Shown here one piece after another: positions 53,501 through 64,000 of a stretch of DNA of 64,000 nucleotides; positions within the stretch are counted from its first letter, which is position 1, and each line of letters opens with the position of its first letter. Below the pieces are notes generated by a model. It saw only the letters and a program-made list of their open reading frames with translations, made no database searches and was not told the DNA's origin. Position numbers and translations under genes: made by a program. Source of the DNA: Rutidosis leptorrhynchoides (taxonomy: Eukaryota; Streptophyta; Magnoliopsida; Asterales; Asteraceae); the NCBI RefSeq assembly GCF_046630445.1, contig NC_092339.1:82441501-82505500 (forward strand). Direction: 5' to 3'.

Positions 53501-55195
53501 TGTTTTATCTCAAGGTTTTTTTTTTTTTTTTTTTCTAGAAGCAAATGGGTTGAACAGGTTGAAAGTTGCCCTTAGTTTGATTTTCTCTTATATATAAAAA
53601 GGATAAATGGAAAGGAAAAAAAAAGTTTTAGCTGGTCAACCCAGTCTGACCCAGCCTTCCCTGTTCCAATCTTTGCCCAAAAGTGACCATCTATAAATTG
53701 TTACCCAACCAACCACTCATCTTTCTACCTTTATAATATATCATTATTTCGAAAAAAAAAACATTTTTGATATTGGACATGGTTATTATTATTATTGAAG
53801 ATTACGTGTACCACACTTCGGTGGCGAAGGCAAGTGGAGAACTATGTTTGAAGCATATTTTTTCATTTGGGGCATTTGCTCGGAGTCCTCTATTACAAAG
53901 GTGTGTTTCTATATATATATCATGAAGTTTCTTTTCATGTTCTCAATATGATTTTTTTGAATGAGTAGCTATTCGTGACTAGCTGGTTAGTAAAGACTAT
54001 ACTTTCAATTTGTGAAAATAATAGTAGCCTGTCCCTTTTGTTTCACATATGTTTTATGCTACTAAATTTATAAGTTCAACTATTAGTAGGTAGATAGAGA
54101 GTTCGAATATAGGGAAAGAACCTTTGTATTTCCTAGGAGATTAAGATACGGAGGTTGCCTACATTAGAATTGAAGATGGTGTAGTTTGTGCTAGAGATGG
54201 CAATGTCATCTCATTTACTTATAACTGGATTGGTTTGGTTATATTCCGTCTCCAACAGGTCAAAATTCATCCATGGTGTATTCATATGCATAAAACCTTT
54301 TTTATAAAATAGAAGTAAAATTTTAGTAATAGTATAGTTTATTTATGTATCTGTATTCAACATATTATTTACATTTGCACTCTTATATATACATTGAGTG
54401 TTGTTATTGTTATGCATTATTAATAAGTTTTTTTTTTTAATTGTATAGTTTAAGTTTATGTATCTGACCAGTCTATATCGATCCGTACTTGCACATTTTG
54501 GGTGTGTTTGGCACCATTGGATGGAGATTAGTTTTAGAAGCTAGTTTCAAGAGCTTCTATTTTAAGGGATTATTTTTTCACGAATTCCTATTTTTTGTGT
54601 ATGCCTTACATGGATTGTTGATAGTGTTTCTTAAATTATGAAATCTTATCTCTAAAAATCCCTTAAAATGTTGTTGCTAAGCACACATCCTTTTACTTTA
54701 ACTTGTTTCAATTCGTCACCTGAGTCCCCCATTTTACCACCTCTAGATTATGCAGTCTTTACTATTGGTGATTTATGTGACACAAATGGTAATTACGTCA
54801 CTCCTCCTTTATCTTCCGGGTGCAGATCTTCTGAGTGGAAAGTGCCAACAACCTTTATATATGGTTTCCAAGATTGGATGGATTACTTAGGGGCGGAAGC
54901 CGCACGGAAAAACATGAAAGTCCCTTGCGAAATCATGAGGATACCACAGGTCTGTTTCTCGGAACCATCCTTGTGTACAGACACAAATGGGCTGATTTAG
55001 ATTTTTTAAGGATAGTATGAAATGATATGATGATATTGACTTATGCTTATTTAAAATCATGATCTGCAGGCGGGTCATTTTGTGTTCCTAGACAATGCCA
55101 AAGGATTCCACTCAGCGGTATTGCATGCTTGCCGGAGATTTCTTTCACCACATCCGACTAACTATCCTCTTGATGAAGGCATCACAACGTTATAA
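50508..55195 (+). CDS. CGI-58: CGI-58/At4g24160-type alpha/beta-hydrolase, nine exons, 421 aa
   Basis: Exons: 50508-50749, 51610-51846, 52475-52521, 52674-52792, 52918-53078, 53313-53422, 53801-53900, 54826-54949, 55070-55195. All introns begin GT and end AG, and the phases join to one 1,266-bp frame ending TAA. Length matches the Arabidopsis protein (about 418 aa). Seen: HGY oxyanion motif (131-133), nucleophile elbow GHSFGG with Ser203, acid Asp355 (FIYGFQDWMDY), His383, and the HX4D motif His383-Asp388. Homologues act on neutral lipid and phospholipid turnover; At4g24160 has reported lysophosphatidic acid acyltransferase and lipase activity. An in-frame second ATG (50562, MAEE) could give a form 18 residues shorter; the Ser/Arg-rich leader before it might be a targeting signal. 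Introns 1 and 2 contain transposons. No coding defect seen. Confidence 0.95.
50922..51379 (+). repeat. Solo LTR in intron 1 of the hydrolase gene (458 bp)
   Basis: Starts TGTTGGAG, ends ATCCTAACA, flanked by the 5-bp duplication TCAAA (50917-50921 and 51380-51384). A TATA-like CCTATATAAACA lies near 51145. Copia-like in size and ends. Same strand as the gene. Confidence 0.88.
51872..52099. mobile_element. Hairpin-ended MITE in intron 2 (228 bp)
   Basis: The ends GGACAATGCTAAACGTAGCC and, from the other strand, GGAAAATGCTAAACGTAGCC form a terminal inverted repeat of about 40 bp. Each end also holds its own 19-bp hairpin: CGTAGCCC-TTA-GGGCTACG at 51885-51903 and its counterpart at 52068-52086. 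It starts 26 bp inside intron 2. Possibly Mutator-like; target duplication not clear. Confidence 0.8.
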
Positions 55196-56209
55196 CATTC
55201 TGCAACTGCCATTTATTATTCATGTCAAATTGTCCTTTACACTCTTTTTATATAAAACACCCTTGTTGTGCAAATGTGTAGATTGTATCTTAGCATTGAG
55301 TGCATGCCTATTGGCATAATGTACATAAATGTATTTATTTGCTAATATTTCAAGGGTTGATATACTGCAATTAATTTCAATTTCAGTTAATTAGTAATTT
55401 TTTTTTTATCAAACTGAATAGAAAATATGGGATTATATATTTGGAGGGTCACCCTTTTGTTCTTTTTTGCCACCCATATCCCCAATTCTACATGTTACAT
55501 GTATAGCGAATCCGTCTGATCACTCAACGGAAATGCTCATATATATGTACTGTTCCATATATTTTAGTTTTTTTTTCTTCCTCAAACACACGAGTATTTG
55601 CGGCAACGGCGAGTTTAAAGGCAATGGTGTGGGGTCCTATACTCCTATTACCCCATTACTAAAAAAAATTATATCATGTATTCTTCAAATTGTATATGAC
55701 ATCACTAATATTTTTTTTTTTTTTTTTTTTTTGGGTAAAGGGTATGTACCCCATATATTTCTAAAGTTAGTAATTTTTTGAATGTAAACAACCAATAAAG
55801 TATCCATTAATAATAATTATCTTTGAATAAAATTTGGGACTCTATTGAATTTTCATGATGGATTCGCCACTAATTTGCATTCTTTTACATTTTTCTGGCG
55901 AGATTTTAGCCAAATTTGATATATGTGGAACAACATACGAAGTTTAATGACTTATAAAATCGTTTTAGAAATGGATGCCTACAAAACCAAGACATAATAT
56001 ATGTGGATGGCTTATTTTGAACAAATCCATAAGAATTAAGCGGGAATTTAGCTCCTATCCCATCCCTAATTCTATATGATGATCGTGCAATAATATTATT
56101 ACATTCTGAGCTAGAATAATTACGAGAGGCGGCCAGTTTGTCCTCAACGAGTAGGCGCATGTTCGATTCCAAGGGCCGAGATCTAATTGGTACTGCTTGC
56201 AATTAGCTT
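55196..56209. other. Hydrolase 3' UTR and intergenic DNA
   Basis: The first few hundred bases are likely 3' UTR; no single poly-A signal stands out. A T-tract lies at 55709-55731. The sequence at about 56125-56185 carries a B-box-like TGTTCGATTCC and may be a fragment of a tRNA-derived SINE. No gene. Confidence 0.45.
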
Positions 56210-56217
56210 ATCGGAGG

Positions 56218-56395
56218 CAGTGGCGGAACGTCAACAACTAGATTGGAAGGGCTAGAAGATAATATCATCAAATTTTAGGAGGACCATAAGAGAAAAATCT
56301 TAAACTCATCCTAAATTATCACTAAATTTTACACTAGTAGTTAAAAAATGAGGAGGGCCATGGCCCTCTTAGCATGTAACTACCTTCCGCCTCTG
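56218..56395. mobile_element. hAT-type MITE (178 bp)
   Basis: Ends CAGTGGCGGA and TCCGCCTCTG, complementary at 9 of 10 bases. Flanked by the perfect 8-bp duplication ATCGGAGG (56210-56217 and 56396-56403). No coding capacity. Confidence 0.88.
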
Positions 56396-56403
56396 ATCGG
56401 AGG

Positions 56404-57477
56404 TGTTTTTCCCAATCTTCAACTGTACTATCAAGGTTGTTGCGATTTGGGTTTATTTCTAACGTTGTTAAAGAAAAACTAAAAGCTATCTAATTAGACG
56501 AATACAATGAAATCCATCCACAAGCGGCTACAACTGTCATTTACGTAATTATTTTACAACGGTTCAAATAAATTTAGATATTTACTTTCTTCACAACCAA
56601 CTAACTACGTTTTTAATTTTTTGAAAGCCAAGATAGTATTTTATTAGAAATAAGTGAAGTTACAAAACCATGGGTTGCAAGAAGCAAGCCATGCAACACA
56701 AATGAAATACCAATATTTACGTAAATTGCAAGAGGGCCACTAATACAAAAAGCTCAGACACACTAACAAAAACTAAGTTTTTATTTAAGTAAATGTTTGT
56801 ATAACATGAGTGAAGAGTCTCTAAAACATTTCATTTCACGTTTCACAATAAAATTAAAGGTGAATGAATATAACCTCTTGATACGCGTTAGATAGCAATA
56901 AGAAATTTTTGAACATTTATTTACATTTTAATAAACTATGGATCAATCATAATTTTTCAAAACGGCTCATAGTACATAAAAACATGGGTTATTTATCAAA
57001 CTGTTCAAAAAAAGATTTATTATGTTTTACCCAAAAAATAAAAAAATTGCAATTATAGTCCACGCATGACACTAGCAATTTGTGTATGGTCCGTGTCCGA
57101 GAAAATTCTGATCGCGATCGGTTTTTCTCGATCACAACCGGAGTGTCTCGCTAGTCCTCATATGCAACAAGCTTGCGACCTTGCGACCTGACAGTCGCTT
57201 GGTCACAAGTGGTTTGTGACTTTGCGACACAACAATCTCTTGGTCAAGAGATTTGCGTATAAGAGAATGTCCTTTTTCGGATTAAATTTTCGATCAGATT
57301 TTAAAGACTATTTTGATTTTTTGTAAATAGCATTTATACTTTATAAATATACTATCCAAAGACCCCTAATTTTAGTAAATAACATCAGTTTCAAGCTAAT
57401 AATAGCTAATAATAGAGATTTATAGTTAAGAACTTAAGATATCATTTAACTTTTTCATTACATTTTGAGTTTGATAT
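56404..57477. other. No gene; probable LINE tail at about 56610-56780 on the - strand
   Basis: Read on the - strand, about 56780-56610 gives GTAACTTCAC...TTCTAATAAAATAC...CAAAAAA, the style of a 5'-truncated LINE end. 57090-57260 has clustered GCGACC/TCGCG words upstream of GCGTATAAGAG (about 57255-57265), similar to LTR promoters elsewhere in the window. No supported frame. Confidence 0.35.
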
Positions 57478-57496
57478 TTCCATATCCAAATTTAAT
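57478..57496. other. SINE target-site duplication, left copy
   Basis: TTCCATATCCAAATTTAAT at 57478-57496 is repeated exactly at 57793-57811. Confidence 0.93.
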
Positions 57497-57792
57497 TTTT
57501 TATTTATTTATTTTTTTACATCAGTTTGGGATCATCCAGGGGTGACTTAACCACCCACGTGTTCATCTCCTGTAGTTGCATAACCCGCCCCAACTACTGC
57601 CCTGAAGGAAACTCAGACCAATCTGAGGGCATGGCCGGTAAAACCCCCTCCTCGCTGCCCCCACACTAAGCGAAAAGCGACCCGGATGGATATTTCAGGT
57701 CAGGGATAACAATGAGTGCAATTTTGCAGCCCAACGGAGTTGAACTCCTGACCTCTCGCTAAGAGATTCAGGAGCTGAGCTACAACTCAATG
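57497..57792 (-). mobile_element. tRNA-derived SINE (296 bp)
   Basis: On the - strand the head contains an A-box-like TAGCTCAG (57782-57775) and a B-box-like GGAGTTCAACTCC (57748-57736), spaced as in tRNA genes. A unique body follows, then an A-rich tail (T-rich on the + strand, about 57497-57519). A perfect 19-bp duplication on both sides shows target-primed insertion. Transcription would be by RNA polymerase III with LINE machinery supplied in trans. Confidence 0.9.
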
Positions 57793-57811
57793 TTCCATAT
57801 CCAAATTTAAT

Positions 57812-58061
57812 ATATTCACTAATTTTTTACATTGTTTCCCAAAATACCCTTCATATTTTTGCACACCTCCACTTATTTATTTTACACATAAATGTATATA
57901 AAGGGTATTTTGAATAATTATATTAAAATATAATCGTGCATCTATCGAAATGAAAAGTGAGGTGATCATCACACATCATCTTTTGATCTATATACACTTT
58001 TGTCTCATAAATTTACAGTTATGCTCTTAGATTAATCTAGAGAGTTGAGTTTATATTATAA
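57812..58061. other. No gene recognised
   Basis: AT-rich DNA between the SINE and the Helitron end; no frame of note. Confidence 0.4.
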
Positions 58062-58089
58062 CTAGGTTTTGAGCCCGTGCGTTGCACGG
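58062..58089 (-). mobile_element. Helitron 3' terminus on the - strand
   Basis: The - strand reads hairpin CCGTGC-AAC-GCACGG (58089-58075), nine bases, then CTAG (58065-58062) followed by T, the Helitron 3' signature. The body would extend to the right; its TC start was not found before the LTR at 58638, so the element is truncated or longer than visible. Confidence 0.65.
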
Positions 58090-58637
58090 CTACTCAAAAA
58101 CCGTTTCAAATGATTCAGTTATTTTACGACGCTTCATGTTCATTTTCAGATTATGTTTGTGGTAGCGTTTAAACTTGGGCATATTGAACCAATAGTTTGA
58201 AGTATAGTTAATTTGGATCAATACTTTATTTTCAATAGGTCATATCAGTTAGTATTTGAAATGGTAACGGGTTAAAATTGGCCTTGTTTTGCTATTGTTA
58301 CATATATTCTTTGAGTTATCGTCTAATATGATCTCAAACACTACTTTTTTGTGGTTTTAGACACCATAAAATCCCACTTATAATAAAAGAGTGTAAGCAT
58401 GTTTTCAAATACTACATTTTAAGCGTACAGGATCATAATATGCACACTATGTGCCCTTAGAAATTCAAAGAAAAAACATATTTTGCATTTTGGTTAATAT
58501 CACTATGAATTACCTTATTTATTGTAGTCTTTCTACCTCGAAGTACGATTTTAAAACACCTCTAACAATAAACAACGATTTTAAAACACCTCTATACAAT
58601 AAATAATGTAAAACAATTAGATAAGGAGGATGAGTGT
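58090..58637. other. Presumed Helitron body; no gene
   Basis: AT-rich, with a short direct repeat: ACGATTTTAAAACACCTCTA occurs at 58547-58566 and 58574-58593. No helicase or Rep motif. Confidence 0.4.
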
Positions 58638-58801
58638 TGTGACGACCCGGAAATTTCCGACCAAAATTAAACTTAATCTTTATATGTTCCGACACAATAA
58701 GCAAAGTCTATAATGTTGAGTCTCGAAAGTTTTGGAATTATATTCATGTAATCAATTACCCTTTGACTGTGCTCGACGATTTACGAACAATTGTTTGTAA
58801 A

Positions 58802-58881
<80 letters not shown>

Positions 58882-59519
58882 AATAAGCATATATAATAAT
58901 TTGAGATAATAAAATACAATCTATGAATTTAATTGAATATCTAATGTAATACATAAAATTATTAAGTTGTTACAAAAATATAATTTCTATATTATAATAT
59001 TTGATTATTGAATATTCAATGTATGATATTAAATAATTAATAATATGTAATATTAATATCCACTATAATAAGTTTAATTATAAGTTAAATTATAATTGTT
59101 ATAGTAATATTATTACTTCATTATTATGACTACTAATATTAATAACTAATATCAGTATTAGATATATTATAGACATTATGTAGGTATGAAATTTGATATG
59201 TATAACTTGTTATATCCTAAATATTATTTGTATTACCATTAGATATTATTATTACCTTTATTATTAATATCGTTATATTTATAACTAGTAGTAAAATTCT
59301 AATTTTAGTTATTATGATCAATATTAGTATTATTATTAGATAATATTATTACTATCATTTTTACTATTAAAAATCATCATTTTATTACTATTAAAATAAT
59401 ACAATTTATTATAGTTATCATTAATAATATTAGTATCATCGTTTTTATAATTAATTTTATTCTTATTATTATTAGTATAATTTTGATAAAATTATTATTA
59501 ATATTATTATTATTATCTA

Positions 59520-59607
<88 letters not shown>

Positions 59608-59809
59608 TTTATGATTATTATTATTAGTGTTCCTATTAAAATTAATAATATTAATAGGTTCTATTAATAAATTTATAATATTAATTAATAGTACAAAATC
59701 TAGTATAACAATTATATAGAATTCGGATTTATATAAATATAAATACAGATATTACATATTCTGTATCAATCGCTATCTCATCTGTTTAAGTTGTCTAACT
59801 AATCGATAA
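58638..59809 (+). repeat. Gypsy LTR fragment, 5' part, of the 4.1-kb family
   Basis: Begins TGTGACGACCCGG as at 34866 and 59810. Contains a TA array (58806-58880) and an ATT array (about 59520-59606). It is cut at 59810 by the start of another copy of the same family. Confidence 0.78.
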
Positions 59810-59985
59810 TGTGACGACCCGGAAATTTCCGACCAAATTTAAACTTAATCTTTATATAGTTTTGACACGATAAGCAAAGTCTATAATGTTGATGTTTCAA
59901 AAACTTTGAACTGTGATCATGTAATCAATTACCCTTCGACTATTCCCGACGATTCACGAACCATTATGTGTAAATAAATATATAA

Positions 59986-60037
<52 letters not shown>

Positions 60038-60107
60038 TATTATAAATTAAAATATTATATGAGTTAATTAATTATGTAAATAAAATAATATATGATATTA
60101 AAATAAA

Positions 60108-60209
<102 letters not shown>

Positions 60210-62609
60210 AGGTATATTGAATGTATATTTATATGATTTCGAATTTAATTAGTAAACGATAATAATACTCGTTTGTCAATCGATCGATATTACACAAGTT
60301 AAATTCAGACTTATATGATTTTAAAATAAACGATGATACGAAAATGAATTCTATAAACTTTAGGCTTATTAAAAATGTATTAAGGAACTATTTGTTGAAT
60401 TTTAAAACTTTTTATATTTTACTTGGGGTTGGGAGTGAATAATTAATGTAATTTTTATTTAACAAATTAAAGATCGAATTTTATACCATAATGACCAAAA
60501 TAAATAAATATAGTTAATCTAAAAATTTGGGATTTTTTCGAAGACTTTTATCCGCCACTGATTAACAAATGAAGCACGAAATCTAGTCCGTAAATGAAAT
60601 TAAAACAATAGTAGACCGGCGGCTAAGGTTAAGCACGTTTTAAAATTATATATATTAAATATTATATTACTTTATGTATTATAATACTTTATGTATTATT
60701 ATCATATTACCCACTTGCATATGATAAACAATTTATATATGCTATGTTTCAACTACAATTGAGGAAGGTTACATCCTTATCTATCGATCACTCAATTTTC
60801 CTACTTTTCACATTTCTTCACCCTACACCACCACCACCGAGTACCTTTCACCACCTAGAACCGCTTCCATTTGCCACCTTCGATCAACCACCATGACACC
60901 ATAACCAAATCAACATATTCATTCTCTGTTTGTTTGTGATTATATATCATCAAACCATCATCATAAACCTGCAACTACCACTGTTACTAATCATCTATCT
61001 TGCTACTGCTTTCTGTCCGATTAGCTCAAACATCATCATATGCTTCTTTGATTCTATTGCTATAGTTGTTCGAAGACAAAGGAAGGTGAGAAGATGTTTA
61101 CATATTATATTTTTTTTCTGTTGGTTAGGTTTAAACCACTCAACTAAAAACCCAATTTATAGTACATCTACAATCGAGTTCTTGTGCATTTGTACTACTT
61201 CATCTTTCATTACTATACAACCCAAGAATTATCCTACTACTACTGTTCCGATCACCCTATCACCACCCTTCTCCATCGTTTCTCTCCCTCTCCTCTTGTT
61301 AAAAGACAAAACCTCCATTGAAGGATGATGTTGCTACAACCATCGAAGCCATCACAACTAGTATCATGTTTGTTATTTCTGCTGTCTACAATAAACACCA
61401 CCACTCTCACAATCGCTATCACCTTTCACCACCACCGAAACGGTACAAACACCACCGTGAACATCATCCCCTCTGAACCGATCACCACCTCCTTTGTTTC
61501 TTTTCTTACGGCTGCACCCATTTACCCTACAACCACCATGAAAACCCTCATAACCCACCCACAAGTTATTTTAGATTATATATCGATTGTTGTTATATTG
61601 CCTAGATAAAAGCCAATGTAAATCAATTATGAAGTTACACAGCTAATACCGAATTACTTTGGAACAAAAGCATGCCAATAAAGTTAGTACTTTTATGTGT
61701 ATGTAATTGTCGTCGACAAGCTTTATGCAAGTTGATGAGGAAGACCCCACAAATACAACCAAATTATTCCGATTTTTCTTCAAGTGCAACGTAAACTAAT
61801 CCAGCATAGGGCCTACTATTGAGCTGTATTTGCTATTACTGTTAGGCCGAGATAGTTTCCCTCTTAATTGGGTTACTTAAACTTTTGGGCCTGTGGTGGG
61901 CTAGAACCTCAGCATGGGTCGAAGTCCCATTACACACCAAATTTAAAACTGGTTCTAATTCGGCTCTAATCCTTGATGTTTGACGACTCTTACTGCTGCT
62001 GTAAACTTGTGTTTACACGTCTATTTTGCTCCAATTAAAACCCACAACCCACGACCCATAATGATCAAAGTGATACGGAGGATGATATCGTGAATCATGA
62101 TGATTATGATCATGACAAAGTCGATGATGATCGTGAGGTTATAATGGTTATAATGATGAAGGTTATGGTGACGATCATGGAAGATGATCATGTTTAATAA
62201 TAATGGTATGTATTAATGATGATGCTGGAAACTAGATCACATGATGATGATGATGTTTATGAGTGAATACAAGATGATAATTGGATTATGAACGATGATA
62301 GATGATGAAGGTTACGGAGGTTATGATGATGATCGAGATGATAATAATATATGCTGTTACCATTTCTGTTTCGCATATCCACGATAACAAGAACCCCAAA
62401 CAACAGATACACGATTATATATTTGGATTAGTGTAAATTGGGCTACTATATTTGTTTTGTTGGACTACTATACTTCCATTTCTGTTGGGCCGAAATAAAC
62501 TTGGGCCGTGACCCAACTCATGTTTCCTTTTGGGCTCCTATGGTGATGGACTATAGCGAGGTCGATAGGTTAATATAATTAAGTGTCGAATAAAAATAGA
62601 AAAGCATGG

Positions 62610-62680
62610 ACAGAACAGATGGATGGGCATCTGGTTGGGGAACTAGAGGTCACGGGTTCGAGCCCAGGCAGCGACATTTA
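62610..62680 (+). other. tRNA-like segment inside the LTR, second copy
   Basis: GGTTCGAGCC (62655-62664), a consensus B box, is preceded by a weak A-box-like GGGCATCTGGTTGG. It is the counterpart of 37270-37350. Confidence 0.5.
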
Positions 62681-62725
62681 TTTGTTTTTAAAGCCTAGAT
62701 ACATTGAGGTAGTCTTTTTATTATA

Positions 62726-62841
<116 letters not shown>

Positions 62842-63405
62842 GATTTGTTAAATATGTTATTAACACTATGATTACAAATAAAAATTCTAAATATAATGTA
62901 TTAGTTAAAAAATGTTGTTAAAAGTATGAATTAAAGGATATGAATACAAATGATAATTAACATATAATTTAAACGAAGTATTATAGTTATTATTATTATT
63001 ATTATCATTAATCATTACTACTAAAGTATCATTACTATTAAACTTATCATTTAAAATTATTATTATTAAAAGTATCATTAGTATTATTATTAATATTAAC
63101 ATTATTTTTATTATTTTTAACATTACTATTATTATTATTATCATTATTTTTATTTATTAATATTATTATTATTATTACTACAAATTATTTTAGTATTATT
63201 ATAATTATTATTTTTACAAACAAAAGATATTTATATAGAAATATATTTATTACTTATATCATAAGTATATCTAATTTACTATGTTAATATAGAAACAACA
63301 TATATAGATATATATAACCTTAGAAACAATAAATACATTACTATTTTAAATAAATAATACATTAAATAATTAATAAGTATAACCTAGTATGAATGCCATT
63401 ATATG

Positions 63406-63549
<144 letters not shown>

Positions 63550-64000
63550 TGATATAGGTTCATGAATTCGAGGCCAACCCTGCATTGTTCAATGTCGTCA
63601 TATGTATTTTTACTACAAAATACAGTATAGTGAGTTTCATTACTCCCTTTTTAAATGCTTTTGCAATATATATTTTTGGGATTGAGAATACATGCGCTTT
63701 TATAAATGTTTTACGAAATAGACACAAGTAATCGAAACTACATTATATGGTTGAATGATCGAAGCCGAATATGCCCCTTTTTGATGGTAGCCTAAGAATT
63801 AGTAAACCGATCTACTAATTGACGCGAATCCTAAAGATAGATCTATTGGGCCTAACAAACCCCATCCAAAGTACCGGATGCTTTAGTACTTCGAATTCGT
63901 TTTTATCATGTCCGATGGATGTCCCGGAATGATAGGGGATATTCTTATATGCATCTTGTTAATGTCGGTTACCAGGTGTTCAATCCATATGAATGATTTT

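Noticed and set aside
54668-55000. 110-codon frame at the end of the hydrolase gene
   Set aside because: It mixes intron 7, exon 8 and intron 8; splice signals and homology support exon 8 as 54826-54949 instead.

Overview
The window is repeat-rich plant nuclear DNA, almost certainly from a eudicot. The style of the Ty3/gypsy gag and LTR sequences suggests Asteraceae, but that is recognition from memory and could not be checked. One ordinary host gene is visible: a nine-exon CGI-58/At4g24160-type alpha/beta-hydrolase on the + strand (50508-55195). Nearly everything else is transposable-element DNA, much of it nested.

Region 1-30886 is a nest of LTR retrotransposons. Element A (Ty3/gypsy, + strand) has a 5' LTR that runs in from beyond the left edge and ends at 17066. 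Its decayed interior follows (17067-23360), and its 3' LTR lies at 28076-30886. Element B, of the same family, sits on the - strand (1-6580) inside A's 5' LTR. Element C (7739-15720, 5-bp target duplication GGTAC) is a non-autonomous, tRNA-Asp-primed element inserted in the same LTR. A 5'-LTR-plus-gag fragment of a third gypsy family (element D, - strand, about 23480-28075) abuts A's 3' LTR. The most unusual content is in A and B. Both carry two extra reading frames between the primer-binding site and gag: an acidic protein of unknown function and a captured F-box protein resembling the plant At2g35280-like family. Both copies have inactivating mutations, and in each ORF the mutations differ between the copies.

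Region 30887-44162 holds no recognisable host gene. It has LINE 3' tails, a copia-like solo LTR, a MITE, a 4.1-kb solo LTR (34866-38960) inserted in a TAA microsatellite, a hAT-type element with a near-perfect 8-bp target duplication, and a degenerate 20-bp repeat.

Region 44163-49348 is a young Ty1/copia element. Its LTRs differ by about three substitutions and one indel, and its single long polyprotein frame is broken by one stop codon. The LTR ends look non-canonical (TA...TA), and a G17 tract serves as polypurine tract.

Region 49724-55195 has a small Helitron upstream of the hydrolase gene, then the gene itself. Intron 1 carries a solo LTR with a 5-bp target duplication, and intron 2 a hairpin-ended MITE.

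Region 55196-64000 has a hAT MITE, a LINE tail, a tRNA-derived SINE with a perfect 19-bp target duplication, a Helitron 3' terminus, and two nested copies of the 4.1-kb LTR family, the second running off the right edge. No rRNA, functional tRNA, CRISPR or organellar sequence was seen. All calls were made by reading the sequence; no database search was possible.
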